From Bacillus sp. OxB-1 (GTDB taxonomy: Bacteria > Bacillota > Bacilli > Bacillales_A > Planococcaceae): a stretch of 64,000 nt of DNA. Below, in pieces: positions 1-8,606 of the stretch (position 1 is its first letter; the number at the start of each line of letters is the position of its first letter). A program made the translations under genes and the position numbers. The notes beneath the pieces were generated by a model. That model saw nothing but the letters and a program-made list of their open reading frames with translations. It was not told the DNA's origin and ran no database searches. The stretch covers positions 806,001 through 870,000 of the forward strand of contig NZ_AP013294.1 of assembly GCF_000829195.1 (NCBI RefSeq), in the 5' to 3' direction.

Positions 1-51
1 CTTTTTCAAGGGAACGGCGACCGGGAATGTATCGATGGACCGGATTTTCAT
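1..51 (-). CDS. Partial 5' end of a ykfB-like dipeptide epimerase
   Basis: Only the first 17 codons are in the window (ATG at 51-49, reading MKIRSIDTFPVAVPLKK), open to the left edge. The start lies 3 bp after the stop of the LD-carboxypeptidase gene, with GGTGG about 8 nt before the ATG. This N-terminus is typical of enolase-superfamily L-Ala-D/L-Glu epimerases and muconate cycloisomerases. In Bacillus subtilis, ykfA (LD-carboxypeptidase family) is followed by ykfB (Ala-Glu epimerase), so the order fits murein-peptide recycling. The family assignment rests on 17 residues plus gene order; the body of the gene is outside the window. Confidence 0.55.
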   Translation of the reverse strand, partial: MKIRSIDTFPVAVPLKK

Positions 52-54
52 CCT

Positions 55-978
55 TCATTCCACCCCTGGCAAAATGGTGAGGGACCGATTGTCTGCGTCA
101 AGCCTTGCCTCTACGCCAAGTGGTACGGCAAAATGCGGTTCGCAATGACCGATTTTGAAACCTTTCACAACCGGTTTCCCGAGACGGCCTAAATAATGGT
201 CGAACACTTCGTCGAGCGATAAAGAATCATTCTCGTTCTTCGGCTCCGCTTTCGCAAAATCACCGACGACAATGCCGGCCGCTTCATCAAGTTTGCCGGC
301 CATTCGCATATGGTTCAACAAGCCGTCTACCCGATACGGCTCCTCTCCGACGTCTTCGATGAGCAGCAGCTTCCCACGCGTTTCAATTTCGAATTTCGTA
401 CCGATCGTCTTTGCCAATAGAGAAAGATTCCCTCCGACGAGCTCGCCTTGCGCCGCACCGCCATGGATGGTCGAAAGCGGGGAAATGGCTTCTCTGTAAT
501 GAAGCTCCATCGGTTCGAACAGCTGGCGGAACATCTTGCCCGACAATTCATGGAAGGTATCCTTTCCGACACAAGACGCGAGCATCGGCCCATGGAACGT
601 CACCAGATCAGAATATTGCCCAATCGCCGTGTGAAGGAAGGTGATGTCGCTGAAGCCCCAGAAGATCTTCGGGTTTTCATTCATGGAAGGCAAATCGAGC
701 CGGTCGACATATCGCGCCGAGCCGTACCCGCCGCCCGCACAGAAGATCCCTTGGACGGACGGATCTGTGAACATATCATGTAAATCCGCCATCCGTTCTT
801 CGTCAGTCCCTGCCAGGAAGCCGTTTGTATTATGAAGATGTTTTCCAAACTTCCATTTCAAGCCGAGCTGTTCCAAGAAAGCGAGCGAACGCTCCAGCGA
901 ATCCGGATTCGGTGGGCTGGAAGGGGCGATAATGCCGACTGTATCCCCTTTTTGCAAACGTTGTGGTCGTATTCTCAT
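55..978 (-). CDS. ykfA: LD-carboxypeptidase family protein (peptidase S66, YkfA-like)
   Basis: This 307-aa protein has the usual S66 length. Family enzymes cleave the L-to-D amide of murein tetrapeptides or hydrolyse peptidyl compounds (MccF branch). The catalytic triad is visible: Ser110 in GFSD, Glu208 in LIEDV and His278 in KIGHCEP, with the glycine-rich AGGGYGS near residue 81. No signal peptide is seen, so it is probably cytoplasmic. The ATG follows GAGAGGATG. A sigma-A promoter and a terminator-like hairpin precede it, and a ykfB-like epimerase starts 3 bp after its stop, suggesting a role in recycling L-Ala-D-Glu peptides. An MccF-like detoxification role cannot be excluded. The symbol follows the ykfA-ykfB order. 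Confidence 0.8.
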   Translation of the reverse strand: MRIRPQRLQKGDTVGIIAPSSPPNPDSLERSLAFLEQLGLKWKFGKHLHNTNGFLAGTDEERMADLHDMFTDPSVQGIFCAGGGYGSARYVDRLDLPSMNENPKIFWGFSDITFLHTAIGQYSDLVTFHGPMLASCVGKDTFHELSGKMFRQLFEPMELHYREAISPLSTIHGGAAQGELVGGNLSLLAKTIGTKFEIETRGKLLLIEDVGEEPYRVDGLLNHMRMAGKLDEAAGIVVGDFAKAEPKNENDSLSLDEVFDHYLGRLGKPVVKGFKIGHCEPHFAVPLGVEARLDADNRSLTILPGVE

Positions 979-1008
979 GTTTTAAATCATCCTCTCTCAT
1001 GGTAAAAA

Positions 1009-1033
1009 ATTCTGTTCCCGAGCGGAACAGAAT
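1009..1033 (-). terminator. Terminator-like hairpin in the ykfA leader (possible attenuator)
   Basis: A perfect 10-bp inverted repeat (ATTCTGTTCC / GGAACAGAAT, 5-nt loop) is followed on the minus strand by six T. It sits between the predicted ykfA promoter (1118-1147) and the ykfA ribosome-binding site. No minus-strand gene lies upstream that would need a terminator, so it could act as an attenuator. The segment 1044-1050 (minus strand ATAGAAT) can pair with the 5' arm (ATTCTGT, one G-U) as a competing structure. The alternative pairing is inferred. Confidence 0.55.
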
Positions 1034-1117
1034 CGGTTCTCTTATTCTATTCAACAACCCAGAAATGCAAAACGGATCTCTCTTTTCTATTGTCCCGTTT
1101 TCACATAAAAGAATAGC

Positions 1118-1147
1118 ATTATACGATAAACAATATACCATTGTCAA
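1118..1147 (-). promoter_or_regulatory. Sigma-A promoter of ykfA
   Basis: On the minus strand TTGACA (1147-1142) and TATAAT (1123-1118) are separated by 18 bp, both perfect consensus. Transcription would start near 1111, giving a leader of about 130 nt that contains the hairpin at 1009-1033. Confidence 0.75.
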
Positions 1148-1155
1148 TCACAAAA

Positions 1156-1184
1156 TTGCAATTTTTTAAATTATATGGTACAAT
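1156..1184 (+). promoter_or_regulatory. Sigma-A promoter of the 1330 gene
   Basis: TTGCAA (1156-1161), a 17-bp spacer and TACAAT (1179-1184) precede the gene at 1330 and leave a leader of about 140 nt. It is back to back with the ykfA promoter. The rest of 979-1329 holds no gene that I can support. Confidence 0.6.
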
Positions 1185-1329
1185 TTAATTATCCCAGTTT
1201 TGAGACAGTATTTGATCGCCGTGCGCAACTTCTTCCAATCAGAATTTGAGTGCGGTTTTTTATTATGTATGAAAAAATTTTTTCATTCCATCCGGTGTCA
1301 AAATAATATATATAAGGAGAATCAGTTTA

Positions 1330-2172
1330 TTGAATTTAATTAATGAAGAAATCACTCATAAAGTGTTTGGTGAAGGAAATATTGTGGATCAAGAAGGATC
1401 TATTCTCACCATTGATTTTGACGAGGGTATTAAAAAATTCGTTTATCCTGATGCCTTTGGGAAATTCATAACCCTCAATGACCGGAATACAGCAAAATCA
1501 CTGAATAAAATCCTCTTGGTAAAGCAGATGGAAGAGGATGCACTTAAAAAAAAACGGGAAGAAGAAAGAGTGAGACTGGATCTTGAGAGGCAGCGCAGGG
1601 AAATACTAAAGAACCATAACATTCATGAAAGCTCACAAATTGTTTTCTGGCTGGACGAAGAAGAGCAACAGCAGGTATTTACCGACTGGCAGGTATTTAC
1701 CGGGATGGTTCAAAGCGGAAAAAATAAAGATCAACCGAATAGAGTAGCACGTTTGCGACCGAACAGCGCAGTTCTTCTAACTGCAAGGGAGTCGGATCAA
1801 CCAGAAACAGATAGACGGATTCTAGGCCTCTACATGGTAGATGAAACGTTTTCCGGCAATCTTAGCGATGACGGGATGATTCAGCCCCATGCAGAGTTTA
1901 GAATCAAGCTTACGGAGCAAGAAGCGGAGAAGATGCTTTTCTGGAATTACTATATTAATAAAAACCACCCTCATCGAACTACATGGAATTCGGGTAAGTA
2001 TCGTTATTTCGATAATATTTGGACTGCTCAAATCTTGAAAGACATCATTACATTACAAACGGATGAAGTGCGTATCAAAGAAGCTGAAAACTTCCTGGAA
2101 TACTTCTGTCAAATGAATGCCCTTGACAGAGATAACCTCCCGGAAGTGAGCGGAGCTTTAATGCAAGATTAA
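1330..2172 (+). CDS. Hypothetical protein, coiled-coil middle, unknown function
   Basis: This 280-aa protein starts at TTG, about 9 nt after AAGGAGA. The N-terminus (HKVFGEGNIV, then a segment ending in TIDFDEGIKKF) resembles the small beta-barrel 'HxxFGxGxV' module seen in many Firmicute and helicase-associated proteins, where it may bind nucleic acid or protein. Residues about 60-95 are a highly charged Lys/Glu/Arg helix likely to form a coiled coil. The rest is a soluble alpha/beta segment with no motif I can name. There is no signal peptide or membrane segment. It stands alone between divergent ykfA and a convergent DUF4003 gene. I do not recognise a function. Confidence 0.7.
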   Translation: MNLINEEITHKVFGEGNIVDQEGSILTIDFDEGIKKFVYPDAFGKFITLNDRNTAKSLNKILLVKQMEEDALKKKREEERVRLDLERQRREILKNHNIHESSQIVFWLDEEEQQQVFTDWQVFTGMVQSGKNKDQPNRVARLRPNSAVLLTARESDQPETDRRILGLYMVDETFSGNLSDDGMIQPHAEFRIKLTEQEAEKMLFWNYYINKNHPHRTTWNSGKYRYFDNIWTAQILKDIITLQTDEVRIKEAENFLEYFCQMNALDRDNLPEVSGALMQD

Positions 2173-2194
2173 TCAGCTGTCTTCTGCGCGCGTC

Positions 2195-3175
2195 TCATGA
2201 ATTGGACGAACTGCTGGCGGAGGAAGCGGCCATTGCAGCGATTGTAGCGGCCGTGACGGCTTGCTGTGCCTGGATGACCATTTCGATGGACGCCGCCAGG
2301 CTGATGCCTGTTTCGTCGACATGCGCCGGGTCGACCAGTTGGTGCATAATATACCCGATGCCGATCGACAAGGCCATCTCCCGGTTCCATTTCAGCGGCT
2401 TCGCCGTTTCCAACACCTTGGTCAAATCAACAATCGCAGCCACATCGGCATCCACCACTTTGAAAACGGTCAAGAAGCCGATCATCGGATAGTGGACGGG
2501 CCGCACTTTCGTCTCCCGCTTGAATCGGTCTAGGATTTCAGCAGCCCGTGCTACGAGTGTTTCATCGAATTCGATATGTATATAGGTCATCACTTGGGAA
2601 AGCCATTGCAGTTCATTCCCCGACTTGAATCCGGCAGTGCGGAGTGCATCGTAGTAGGCTCGCATCGCTTTCGCATGCTCGGTCGGGTCTGCCCCTCGCT
2701 TGCTGAGAAGGAGCGCATAGGCGTAATCATCGTCCGACGTTAGGAAATAATGCTGTTTTTTCATGGCATCATAGAGTTTTTTCGCTTGCCGCGCCTCTTG
2801 CTCATACACATCCGGGTCGTCCGTCATGAGAAGGGCGGCCAAATAAGAATGAATCGTATTGCGGAAGCCGGCACTCTTCAACACCTGCTGCTTCGCCAAT
2901 AAACGCTCGACCCCCTGTTCGATGGGCAAGCTACGGCGATCTAGAAATGCCGCAATCATAGGCAGTAGATGGCCGCGAAGCGGAGAAAACCAGCCGGATC
3001 GTTGTTTAAGCGCATCCATGGAACGGTTCAATCGGACCGCATCAAATTCCCGATCCGATGTCACATAATACGATGTGATCGTCAACACAATGTTTTTATC
3101 CACCGTCCAACCCGCCAATGATTTCACTTTACTATAGGTCAGTTCCACTTCTTGTTTAATCCGATTCGCATCCAA
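2195..3175 (-). CDS. DUF4003 family protein
   Basis: This 326-aa, largely helical cytoplasmic protein belongs to a family found mainly in Bacillales and known as DUF4003. The body (from MDANRIKQEVELTYSKVKSL) shows a repeated helical pattern. The C-terminus is low-complexity Ala then Ser-rich (about residues 300-326). No catalytic motif or transmembrane segment is evident and no function is established. The gene is divergent from the acetyltransferase at 3284 and convergent with the hypothetical at 1330 (22-bp gap). The ATG follows AAAGGGGGCGTGCG, a good ribosome-binding site. Confidence 0.75.
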   Translation of the reverse strand: MDANRIKQEVELTYSKVKSLAGWTVDKNIVLTITSYYVTSDREFDAVRLNRSMDALKQRSGWFSPLRGHLLPMIAAFLDRRSLPIEQGVERLLAKQQVLKSAGFRNTIHSYLAALLMTDDPDVYEQEARQAKKLYDAMKKQHYFLTSDDDYAYALLLSKRGADPTEHAKAMRAYYDALRTAGFKSGNELQWLSQVMTYIHIEFDETLVARAAEILDRFKRETKVRPVHYPMIGFLTVFKVVDADVAAIVDLTKVLETAKPLKWNREMALSIGIGYIMHQLVDPAHVDETGISLAASIEMVIQAQQAVTAATIAAMAASSASSSSNS

Positions 3176-3283
3176 TCCGCACGCCCCCTTTCCTATATGT
3201 ACGATTCAATATGGGAAAAGTTTCAGAGAGGCTTGGCGAAACCGCGCTGGCTTGCTATTCTTGGCTTACAAGGAGTGATGAGC

Positions 3284-4114
3284 ATGTCGGAATTCGAAGT
3301 CATTTTACATACAAACTCGTTCCAATCAAAAGAAACTTTAAAGAATAACCTTCGAGAAATGGGCATCCAATCGGGCGATGCGATCATGGTCCATTCTTCA
3401 TTGAAATCGATCGGCTGGGTCGCCGGCGGAGCACAGGCGGTCGTCGAGGCATTGATGGAAACTGTGACGTCGGAAGGAACGATCGTCATGCCTGCTCAAT
3501 CGACGGACAATTCGGATCCATCGTATTGGATGATGCCAGCTGTACCGGAAGATTGGCATGAACCGATTCGCCAAACGATGCCCGCATACGATCCCCATTT
3601 GACCCACCTGCGGGAGATGGGGAAGATTGCGGACTGCTTCCATCGGCACCCGGAGACGATCCGAAGTCCCCACCCTGCCCACTCGTTCATGGCGTGGGGC
3701 AAGCATGCGGAAGAATGGATGGAGACACACCCGCTGGATGATTCGTTCGGGAAGGGTTCGCCTCTCGGCAAGATAATCGAGACGGATGTCAAAATCCTGC
3801 TGATCGGCGTCGGCTATGATTCTTGCACCGCCCTTCATCTAAGTGAATATTTGGCACACCGACCGCCGATGATCTCGCAAGGCTCCGCTATAATGCAAGA
3901 CGGCGAACGAGTTTGGGCTACATACGAAATGGTCGACGTCGACTCCGGCGTCTTTCCTGAATTGGGCGCCGCTTTCGAGACCGCGAATCCAGGGATTGTG
4001 CACAATAAGAAACTCGGGCAGGCAAATTGCAAAATCATCCCGATGCAGCCATTGATCCGCTTTGGGACCGGTTGGATTGGCGTGCAGCGCCGGGAAGGGG
4101 AAAAATTGGAATAA
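3284..4114 (+). CDS. AAC(3)-family N-acetyltransferase (YokD-like)
   Basis: The product is 276 aa and the usual length for the AAC(3) fold, which transfers acetyl from acetyl-CoA to position 3 of aminoglycosides in resistance enzymes. Chromosomal Bacillus relatives such as YokD have no proven antibiotic role. Family features are the N-terminal MVHSSLKSIGWV and VVEALM, the strand TIVMPAQSTD, HPAHSFMAWG, and the CTALHLSEY helix. The reading frame extends upstream to 3152, but AAGGAG at 3270-3275 lies 8 nt before the ATG at 3284, and the extension would overlap the divergent DUF4003 gene. It is monocistronic and closed by a strong hairpin. A resistance phenotype is not shown. Confidence 0.85.
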   Translation: MSEFEVILHTNSFQSKETLKNNLREMGIQSGDAIMVHSSLKSIGWVAGGAQAVVEALMETVTSEGTIVMPAQSTDNSDPSYWMMPAVPEDWHEPIRQTMPAYDPHLTHLREMGKIADCFHRHPETIRSPHPAHSFMAWGKHAEEWMETHPLDDSFGKGSPLGKIIETDVKILLIGVGYDSCTALHLSEYLAHRPPMISQGSAIMQDGERVWATYEMVDVDSGVFPELGAAFETANPGIVHNKKLGQANCKIIPMQPLIRFGTGWIGVQRREGEKLE

Positions 4115-4122
4115 AAATATCG

Positions 4123-4153
4123 AAGGGCTGTCCCACTTCCCGGACAGCCCTTT
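4123..4153. terminator. Bidirectional terminator between the acetyltransferase and trpA
   Basis: The stem AAGGGCTGTCC / GGACAGCCCTT (11 bp, 8-nt loop) has T on the plus side and a short A run on the other, placed between two convergent genes. Confidence 0.85.
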
Positions 4154-4156
4154 CTC

Positions 4157-4945
4157 TCAACTATGCACTTCTTCCTTCGCCGCCTTCACCAGCGTCTCAA
4201 TCGCCTGCAAATCCCCCCGATGAAACGCATCCACGATGGCACTGCCGACAATGACTCCGTCTGCCAACGCGCCGATAGAGCGTACTTGCTCCGGCGAGGA
4301 AATGCCGAATCCCGCCAATACCGGCACGGGACTCACTTCTTTTAATCGCTGCAAATGGGTGCCGAGGTCGTCGCGGAATTCGTTCCGGACCCCTGTGATC
4401 CCATTGACCGTCACGGCGTAAATGAACCCTTCCCCCGCAGCTGTGATGTCCCGGATTCGCTCCTGTGGACTCGTCAACGAGACAAGTTGAATCAGCCCGA
4501 CACCCGTTCCTTCGAGCGCTTCCCGCACAAGGCCGCTCTCCTCCAACGGCATGTCCGGTATGATTAATCCGCTAATACCGGTCGGCTCGCAATCCTTTGC
4601 AAACTCTTCCAATCCATAGCTCAACACTGGATTCAGATACGTCATGATGACAAGCGGCACTGTCACTTCATCTTGGAAGGAAGCAAGCTCCTTCATCACG
4701 GCACGCAAGTTGACGCCGTGTGCCAGGGCACGTTCTCCTGCGGCCTGGATGACTTCACCGTCCGCCACAGGATCGGAGAATGGAATCCCGACCTCGATGG
4801 CCGTCACACCCGCCTCTTGTAAAAATAAAATATTCTTTTTCAACGACGTAAGTCCACCATCACCCGCCATAATATACGGAACGAATGCTTTTTCTCCTCG
4901 CTCTGTGCAGCCTATAATCGCCTGGGTCAAATCAGTTTTCTTCAT
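4157..4945 (-). CDS. trpA: Tryptophan synthase alpha subunit
   Basis: TrpA (262 aa) cleaves indole-3-glycerol phosphate to indole and glyceraldehyde-3-phosphate and passes indole to TrpB in the alpha2-beta2 complex. The catalytic residues are present: Glu51 in EVGIPFSDP and Asp62 in DPVADG. The phosphate-binding [10 protein letters not shown] region is near residue 210. The start is the ATG at 4945, which overlaps the trpB stop as ATGA and follows AGGAGGTGCGGCGAA; the frame is open further upstream but only as trpB overlap. It is the last gene of the trp operon, followed by the terminator at 4123-4153. Confidence 0.97.
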   Translation of the reverse strand: MKKTDLTQAIIGCTERGEKAFVPYIMAGDGGLTSLKKNILFLQEAGVTAIEVGIPFSDPVADGEVIQAAGERALAHGVNLRAVMKELASFQDEVTVPLVIMTYLNPVLSYGLEEFAKDCEPTGISGLIIPDMPLEESGLVREALEGTGVGLIQLVSLTSPQERIRDITAAGEGFIYAVTVNGITGVRNEFRDDLGTHLQRLKEVSPVPVLAGFGISSPEQVRSIGALADGVIVGSAIVDAFHRGDLQAIETLVKAAKEEVHS

Positions 4946-6150
4946 TTCGCCGCACCTCCTAACGCATCGCGCACCGTTTGCACGTCCTTGTCGCCACGTC
5001 CCGACAGGCATATGATGAGAACTTCGTCCGGTTTCATTTCCTTCGCCAGCTCCGCTGCATAATAGATTGCGTGGGCACTTTCCAATGCCGGGATGATTCC
5101 TTCGATCCTCGAAAGCAACTGCAACCCTTCGAGCGCTTCCGCATCGGTCACCGATTCATATTTCACCCGGCCGATGTCGTGCAAATGGCAATGCTCCGGA
5201 CCGACTGCCGGGTAATCCAGCCCAGCGGAAATCGAGTGCGCTTCCTGGATGAACCCGTTGTCGTCTTGCAAAATATACATATAGGCGCCGTGCAGGACAC
5301 CTTCCCGTCCGCCTGCGATCGCCGCCGCGTGCTGGCCCGTGGAAATTCCACTGCCCGCGGCTTCCACGCCGTACAACGCCACTTCTTCGTCATCGACAAA
5401 CGGATGGAACATGCCGATCGCATTGCTGCCCCCGCCGATGCACGCTACGATGGAATCCGGCAAACGCCCTTCCTTCTCCAAAATTTGTTTCCGAGTCTCA
5501 TCCCCGATGACCCGTTGGAAATCGCGTACAATTCGCGGGAATGGATGGGGCCCGAGCGCCGAACCGAGGATATAATGCGTATCTTCCACATTCGCGACCC
5601 AGTAGCGCAGCGCTTCATTCACCGCGTCCTTCAATGTGCCCGAACCTTTGTCGACCGACACGACGGTCGCGCCGAGCAATTCCATCCGGAACACATTGAG
5701 CTCCTGCCGCCGCACATCTTCTTTCCCCATGAAGACGACGCACTCCAAGCCGAGCAATGCACAAGCTGTCGCGGTCGCCACGCCATGCTGTCCCGCGCCC
5801 GTTTCTGCAACAATTTTCTTTTTCCCCATCCGTGCCGCAAGCAGCGCCTGACCGAGGGAGTTGTTAATCTTATGTGCACCCGTATGGTTCAAATCTTCCC
5901 GTTTCAAATAGATTTTCGCACCGCCGAGCTCTTTCGTCAGCCGTTCCGCGAAATAAAGCGGATTGTCCCGCCCTACATAATCTCTCAAATAATAGTCCAG
6001 TTCTTCTTGGAATGCCGGATCGGCGATCGCTTCCTCATATGCCTGCTCCAATTCCAAAAGAGCCGTCATCAATGTCTCTGGTACATATTGGCCGCCGAAT
6101 TTACCATAGCGCCCTTTCGTCTCCGCTGTCTTCGTCAGTTGTCCCATCAT
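4942..6150 (-). CDS. trpB: Tryptophan synthase beta subunit
   Basis: TrpB (402 aa) is the PLP enzyme that condenses indole with L-serine to L-tryptophan. The PLP lysine is Lys94 in HTGAHKINN, the loop [10 protein letters not shown] follows, and the PLP-phosphate clamp is GGGSNAIG. It begins MMGQL: the first ATG overlaps the trpF stop as TAATG, and the second ATG is spaced better (8 nt) from AAGGAG, so the true start may be 6147. It is translationally linked to trpF upstream and trpA downstream. Confidence 0.97.
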   Translation of the reverse strand: MMGQLTKTAETKGRYGKFGGQYVPETLMTALLELEQAYEEAIADPAFQEELDYYLRDYVGRDNPLYFAERLTKELGGAKIYLKREDLNHTGAHKINNSLGQALLAARMGKKKIVAETGAGQHGVATATACALLGLECVVFMGKEDVRRQELNVFRMELLGATVVSVDKGSGTLKDAVNEALRYWVANVEDTHYILGSALGPHPFPRIVRDFQRVIGDETRKQILEKEGRLPDSIVACIGGGSNAIGMFHPFVDDEEVALYGVEAAGSGISTGQHAAAIAGGREGVLHGAYMYILQDDNGFIQEAHSISAGLDYPAVGPEHCHLHDIGRVKYESVTDAEALEGLQLLSRIEGIIPALESAHAIYYAAELAKEMKPDEVLIICLSGRGDKDVQTVRDALGGAAK

Positions 6151-6764
6151 TATCGCTCCTTCATTTTGACCGCATCCAGAAAACTGCGGATCAAGCCCAC
6201 ATCTTTTCTTTTATCGATTTCCACTCCACTGGAGACATCCACCATATACGGATGGACACGCACAATCGCCTCGCCGACATTTTCGACCGTCAGCCCGCCA
6301 GCCAAAATCAATTGCTCCGGCCGGACCCCCGCCTCTTCCAACAAGGTCCAATCGAACGTTTTCCCGCTGCCGCCCTTGAATTCCGTCCCGGGCGTGTCAA
6401 ATAAGAAATATTTCACATCATACCGGGCGGCCCGCCGCACATCCTCTTCATCCCGGACGGACACCGCCTTGATCGCCGGCAATCCAACCTGTTGAATGAA
6501 CTCCGGCTCCTCATCGCCATGATATTGGATGAAATCAAGCGGCACCTCCTCGAAAGTGCGCTTCAATTCCGCCTCCGTCGCATCGACGAACACGCCGATC
6601 TTCAGGACGCCTTCAGGTACAGACTTCGCCAGTTCCCGGGCTTCCTCTATCGTCACACGCCGACTGCTCGGCGCGAAGACGAAGCCGATCGCATCGGCTC
6701 CCGCCTCGACTGCGGCCTCAACATGCTTGCGCTCCTTCAGGCCGCAAATCTTCACTTTCGTCAT
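6150..6764 (-). CDS. trpF: Phosphoribosylanthranilate isomerase
   Basis: TrpF (204 aa) performs the Amadori rearrangement of N-(5'-phosphoribosyl)anthranilate to CdRP. The (beta/alpha)8 barrel shows the general base Cys7 in KICGL, the general acid Asp123 in LFDTPG, and the phosphate-binding segments [11 protein letters not shown] and VDVSSGVE. The ATG overlaps the trpC stop by 4 nt (6761-6764) and the stop overlaps the trpB start by 1 nt. The separate trpC and trpF genes follow the Bacillus layout and not the fused enterobacterial enzyme. Confidence 0.96.
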   Translation of the reverse strand: MTKVKICGLKERKHVEAAVEAGADAIGFVFAPSSRRVTIEEARELAKSVPEGVLKIGVFVDATEAELKRTFEEVPLDFIQYHGDEEPEFIQQVGLPAIKAVSVRDEEDVRRAARYDVKYFLFDTPGTEFKGGSGKTFDWTLLEEAGVRPEQLILAGGLTVENVGEAIVRVHPYMVDVSSGVEIDKRKDVGLIRSFLDAVKMKER

Positions 6765-7549
6765 TCTGCGACGCCCGCTTTCGCCACTTGCAACGAACGC
6801 AGTGCCGATCCCACCGAATCACTGCGCATGAGCGATTCGCCGACCAATACCGCACTGGCCCCCACTTTGGCGACACGAATTGCATCTTCCGGCCCCCATA
6901 TGCCACTCTCGCTGATCAGCACCCGCTCCTCATCGAACGGAAAACGCGCCGCAACCATTTCCGTCTGAATCAAATCCACCTCAAATGTCCGCAAATCACG
7001 GTTATTGACGCCGATCAACTTGGCATCCACCGCCAACGCACGCTCCAACTCCGCCAAATCATGGACTTCCACCAACACATCCAAACCGAGGGATGTCGCA
7101 TACGCATGAAGGTCCGCAAGTGTCTCATCATCCAGCGCCGCCACGATCAGCAAAATGACGGACGCTCCCGCGCTTTTCGCCTTGTCGATCTGCACCCGGT
7201 GGATCATGAAATCCTTACAAAGCAGCGGAATCGGCACCGCCTCCGCGACCGCCGCCAAATCCTCGAAACTGCCTTGGAAAAACGGGGTATCCGTCAAAAC
7301 CGAAATGCAGGCCGCTCCCGCTTCGTAATACGCTTTCGCCTGCTTCACCGGATCCGCCCCTTCGGCGATTAACCCTTTGGAAGGTGATGCGCGTTTCATT
7401 TCTGAAATGACTTGTAATTGTTCCGATTTCCGCAGTTTTTCATAAAGAGATGGCCGGATCGTTTCATTTTTCGGAAACGTCTCATTCGCAGCCAGCATCT
7501 GTTCCACTTCCTGCTTTTTTTTCATTATAATTTTATCTAAAATCGTCAT
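6761..7549 (-). CDS. trpC: Indole-3-glycerol phosphate synthase
   Basis: TrpC (262 aa) decarboxylates and closes CdRP to indole-3-glycerol phosphate. Catalytic segments are visible: SEMKRASPSKG (Glu50, Lys52), LLCKDF (Lys112), LIGVNNRDL and LISESGI. The N-terminal helical extension (MTILDKIIMKKKQEVEQML) is normal for the family. The ATG overlaps the trpD stop by 4 nt, so the gene is probably translated by coupling. Confidence 0.96.
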   Translation of the reverse strand: MTILDKIIMKKKQEVEQMLAANETFPKNETIRPSLYEKLRKSEQLQVISEMKRASPSKGLIAEGADPVKQAKAYYEAGAACISVLTDTPFFQGSFEDLAAVAEAVPIPLLCKDFMIHRVQIDKAKSAGASVILLIVAALDDETLADLHAYATSLGLDVLVEVHDLAELERALAVDAKLIGVNNRDLRTFEVDLIQTEMVAARFPFDEERVLISESGIWGPEDAIRVAKVGASAVLVGESLMRSDSVGSALRSLQVAKAGVAE

Positions 7550-8574
7550 CTTGCCACCGCTTTCTGTTCATTTCGACTATAGGCGATGATCGCTTCCATC
7601 TTCTCCATCGCTCTTCCGGATAGGATGCTGTCAATCGCCTGATCGACACCTTCTTGTATCGTAGCCGCCTGCCCGTTGGCAAATAATCCGATTCCCGCAT
7701 TGAACACAACCGTGTCAAATCGAGGTCCGCGTTCACCGCTCAACACCGACCGGATAATCGCCGCGTTTTCCTGCCCATCGCCCCCGCGAATAGTTGAAGG
7801 ATCGGCCTGGGTTAAACCAACATCTTCCGCCCGCAACGCGAAAGGGATCAAATCTCCTTTATCCAGCAGGACAAACGCATTCTGCCCCGCAAGCGACGCC
7901 TCATCCATCCCGCCGGTGCCCGACACGACAATCGCACGTTCCCTGCCAAGCATGCGCAGCACCGAAGCATACTCCATGATGAAATCCGGACGGTTGATGC
8001 CTGTGAACTGGGTTTTCAAGTCAATTGGATTCGTCAAAGGACCAACCAAGTTAAAAATGGTCGGCTTGCCAATCTGCTGCCGCACACCTACGATTCGTTT
8101 CAATTTCGGATGGACATGCGGGGCGAATAAAAAGGCAATCCCCTCTTCGTCAAGCAGCTCCCTGATCTCCGACGGGCTGAAATCCGAACGGATGCCAAGT
8201 GCATCCAACACATCATGGCTGCCTGCCGCGCTCGACACTTTCCGGTTACCATGCTTCGCGACCTTCACGCCGGCACCCGCCAAAACAAAAGCAGACGTCG
8301 TGCTGATGTTGAAGCTATTCGATCCGTCGCCCCCGGTACCGCAGTTATCCAAATAATTGCCGGCCGGCACACCGAGATCGACTGCCAAGGATTTCATAAC
8401 CGATGCCAACGCCGCCACTTCTTGCGCGGTTTCACCTTTTCGGGACAACGCAATCAAAAACTCGGTCATTTCCTGCACGTCCGTCTCCTCATCGAATAAC
8501 AACGTCGCCGCTTCTGTCATTTCCTCGAACGTCAAATTCCGGTTGTTCTCCACTATGCTCAAAAATTTCTTCAT
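7546..8574 (-). CDS. trpD: Anthranilate phosphoribosyltransferase
   Basis: TrpD (342 aa) transfers the phosphoribosyl group of PRPP to anthranilate. The PRPP-binding glycine-rich loop is GTGGDG (79-84), with NIST at 89-92 and the anthranilate-site KHGNR (107-111). The family length is normal. GAGGAGA lies 5 nt before the ATG. The 32-bp gap to trpE contains no trpG, so the glutamine amidotransferase subunit of anthranilate synthase must come from elsewhere, as with the shared pabA/trpG of B. subtilis. Confidence 0.96.
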   Translation of the reverse strand: MKKFLSIVENNRNLTFEEMTEAATLLFDEETDVQEMTEFLIALSRKGETAQEVAALASVMKSLAVDLGVPAGNYLDNCGTGGDGSNSFNISTTSAFVLAGAGVKVAKHGNRKVSSAAGSHDVLDALGIRSDFSPSEIRELLDEEGIAFLFAPHVHPKLKRIVGVRQQIGKPTIFNLVGPLTNPIDLKTQFTGINRPDFIMEYASVLRMLGRERAIVVSGTGGMDEASLAGQNAFVLLDKGDLIPFALRAEDVGLTQADPSTIRGGDGQENAAIIRSVLSGERGPRFDTVVFNAGIGLFANGQAATIQEGVDQAIDSILSGRAMEKMEAIIAYSRNEQKAVAR

Positions 8575-8606
8575 TGCTATCTCTCCTCATCTCAGCTTTT
8601 CTAGTC

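Noticed and set aside
830..1147. A 105-codon frame over the ykfA start and leader
   Set aside because: Out of frame with ykfA, no ribosome-binding site, and it covers the promoter and hairpin.
1218..1275. A second attenuator in the leader of the gene at 1330
   Set aside because: The possible stem before TTTTTT has only about four to six weak pairs, too little to support.
3152..3283. N-terminal extension of the AAC(3)-family gene
   Set aside because: It would overlap the divergent DUF4003 gene, and the ribosome-binding site fits the ATG at 3284.
4978..6495. A 505-codon open frame on the plus strand
   Set aside because: It runs antisense through trpB and trpF, which have complete catalytic motifs and operon overlaps; its protein has no family character.
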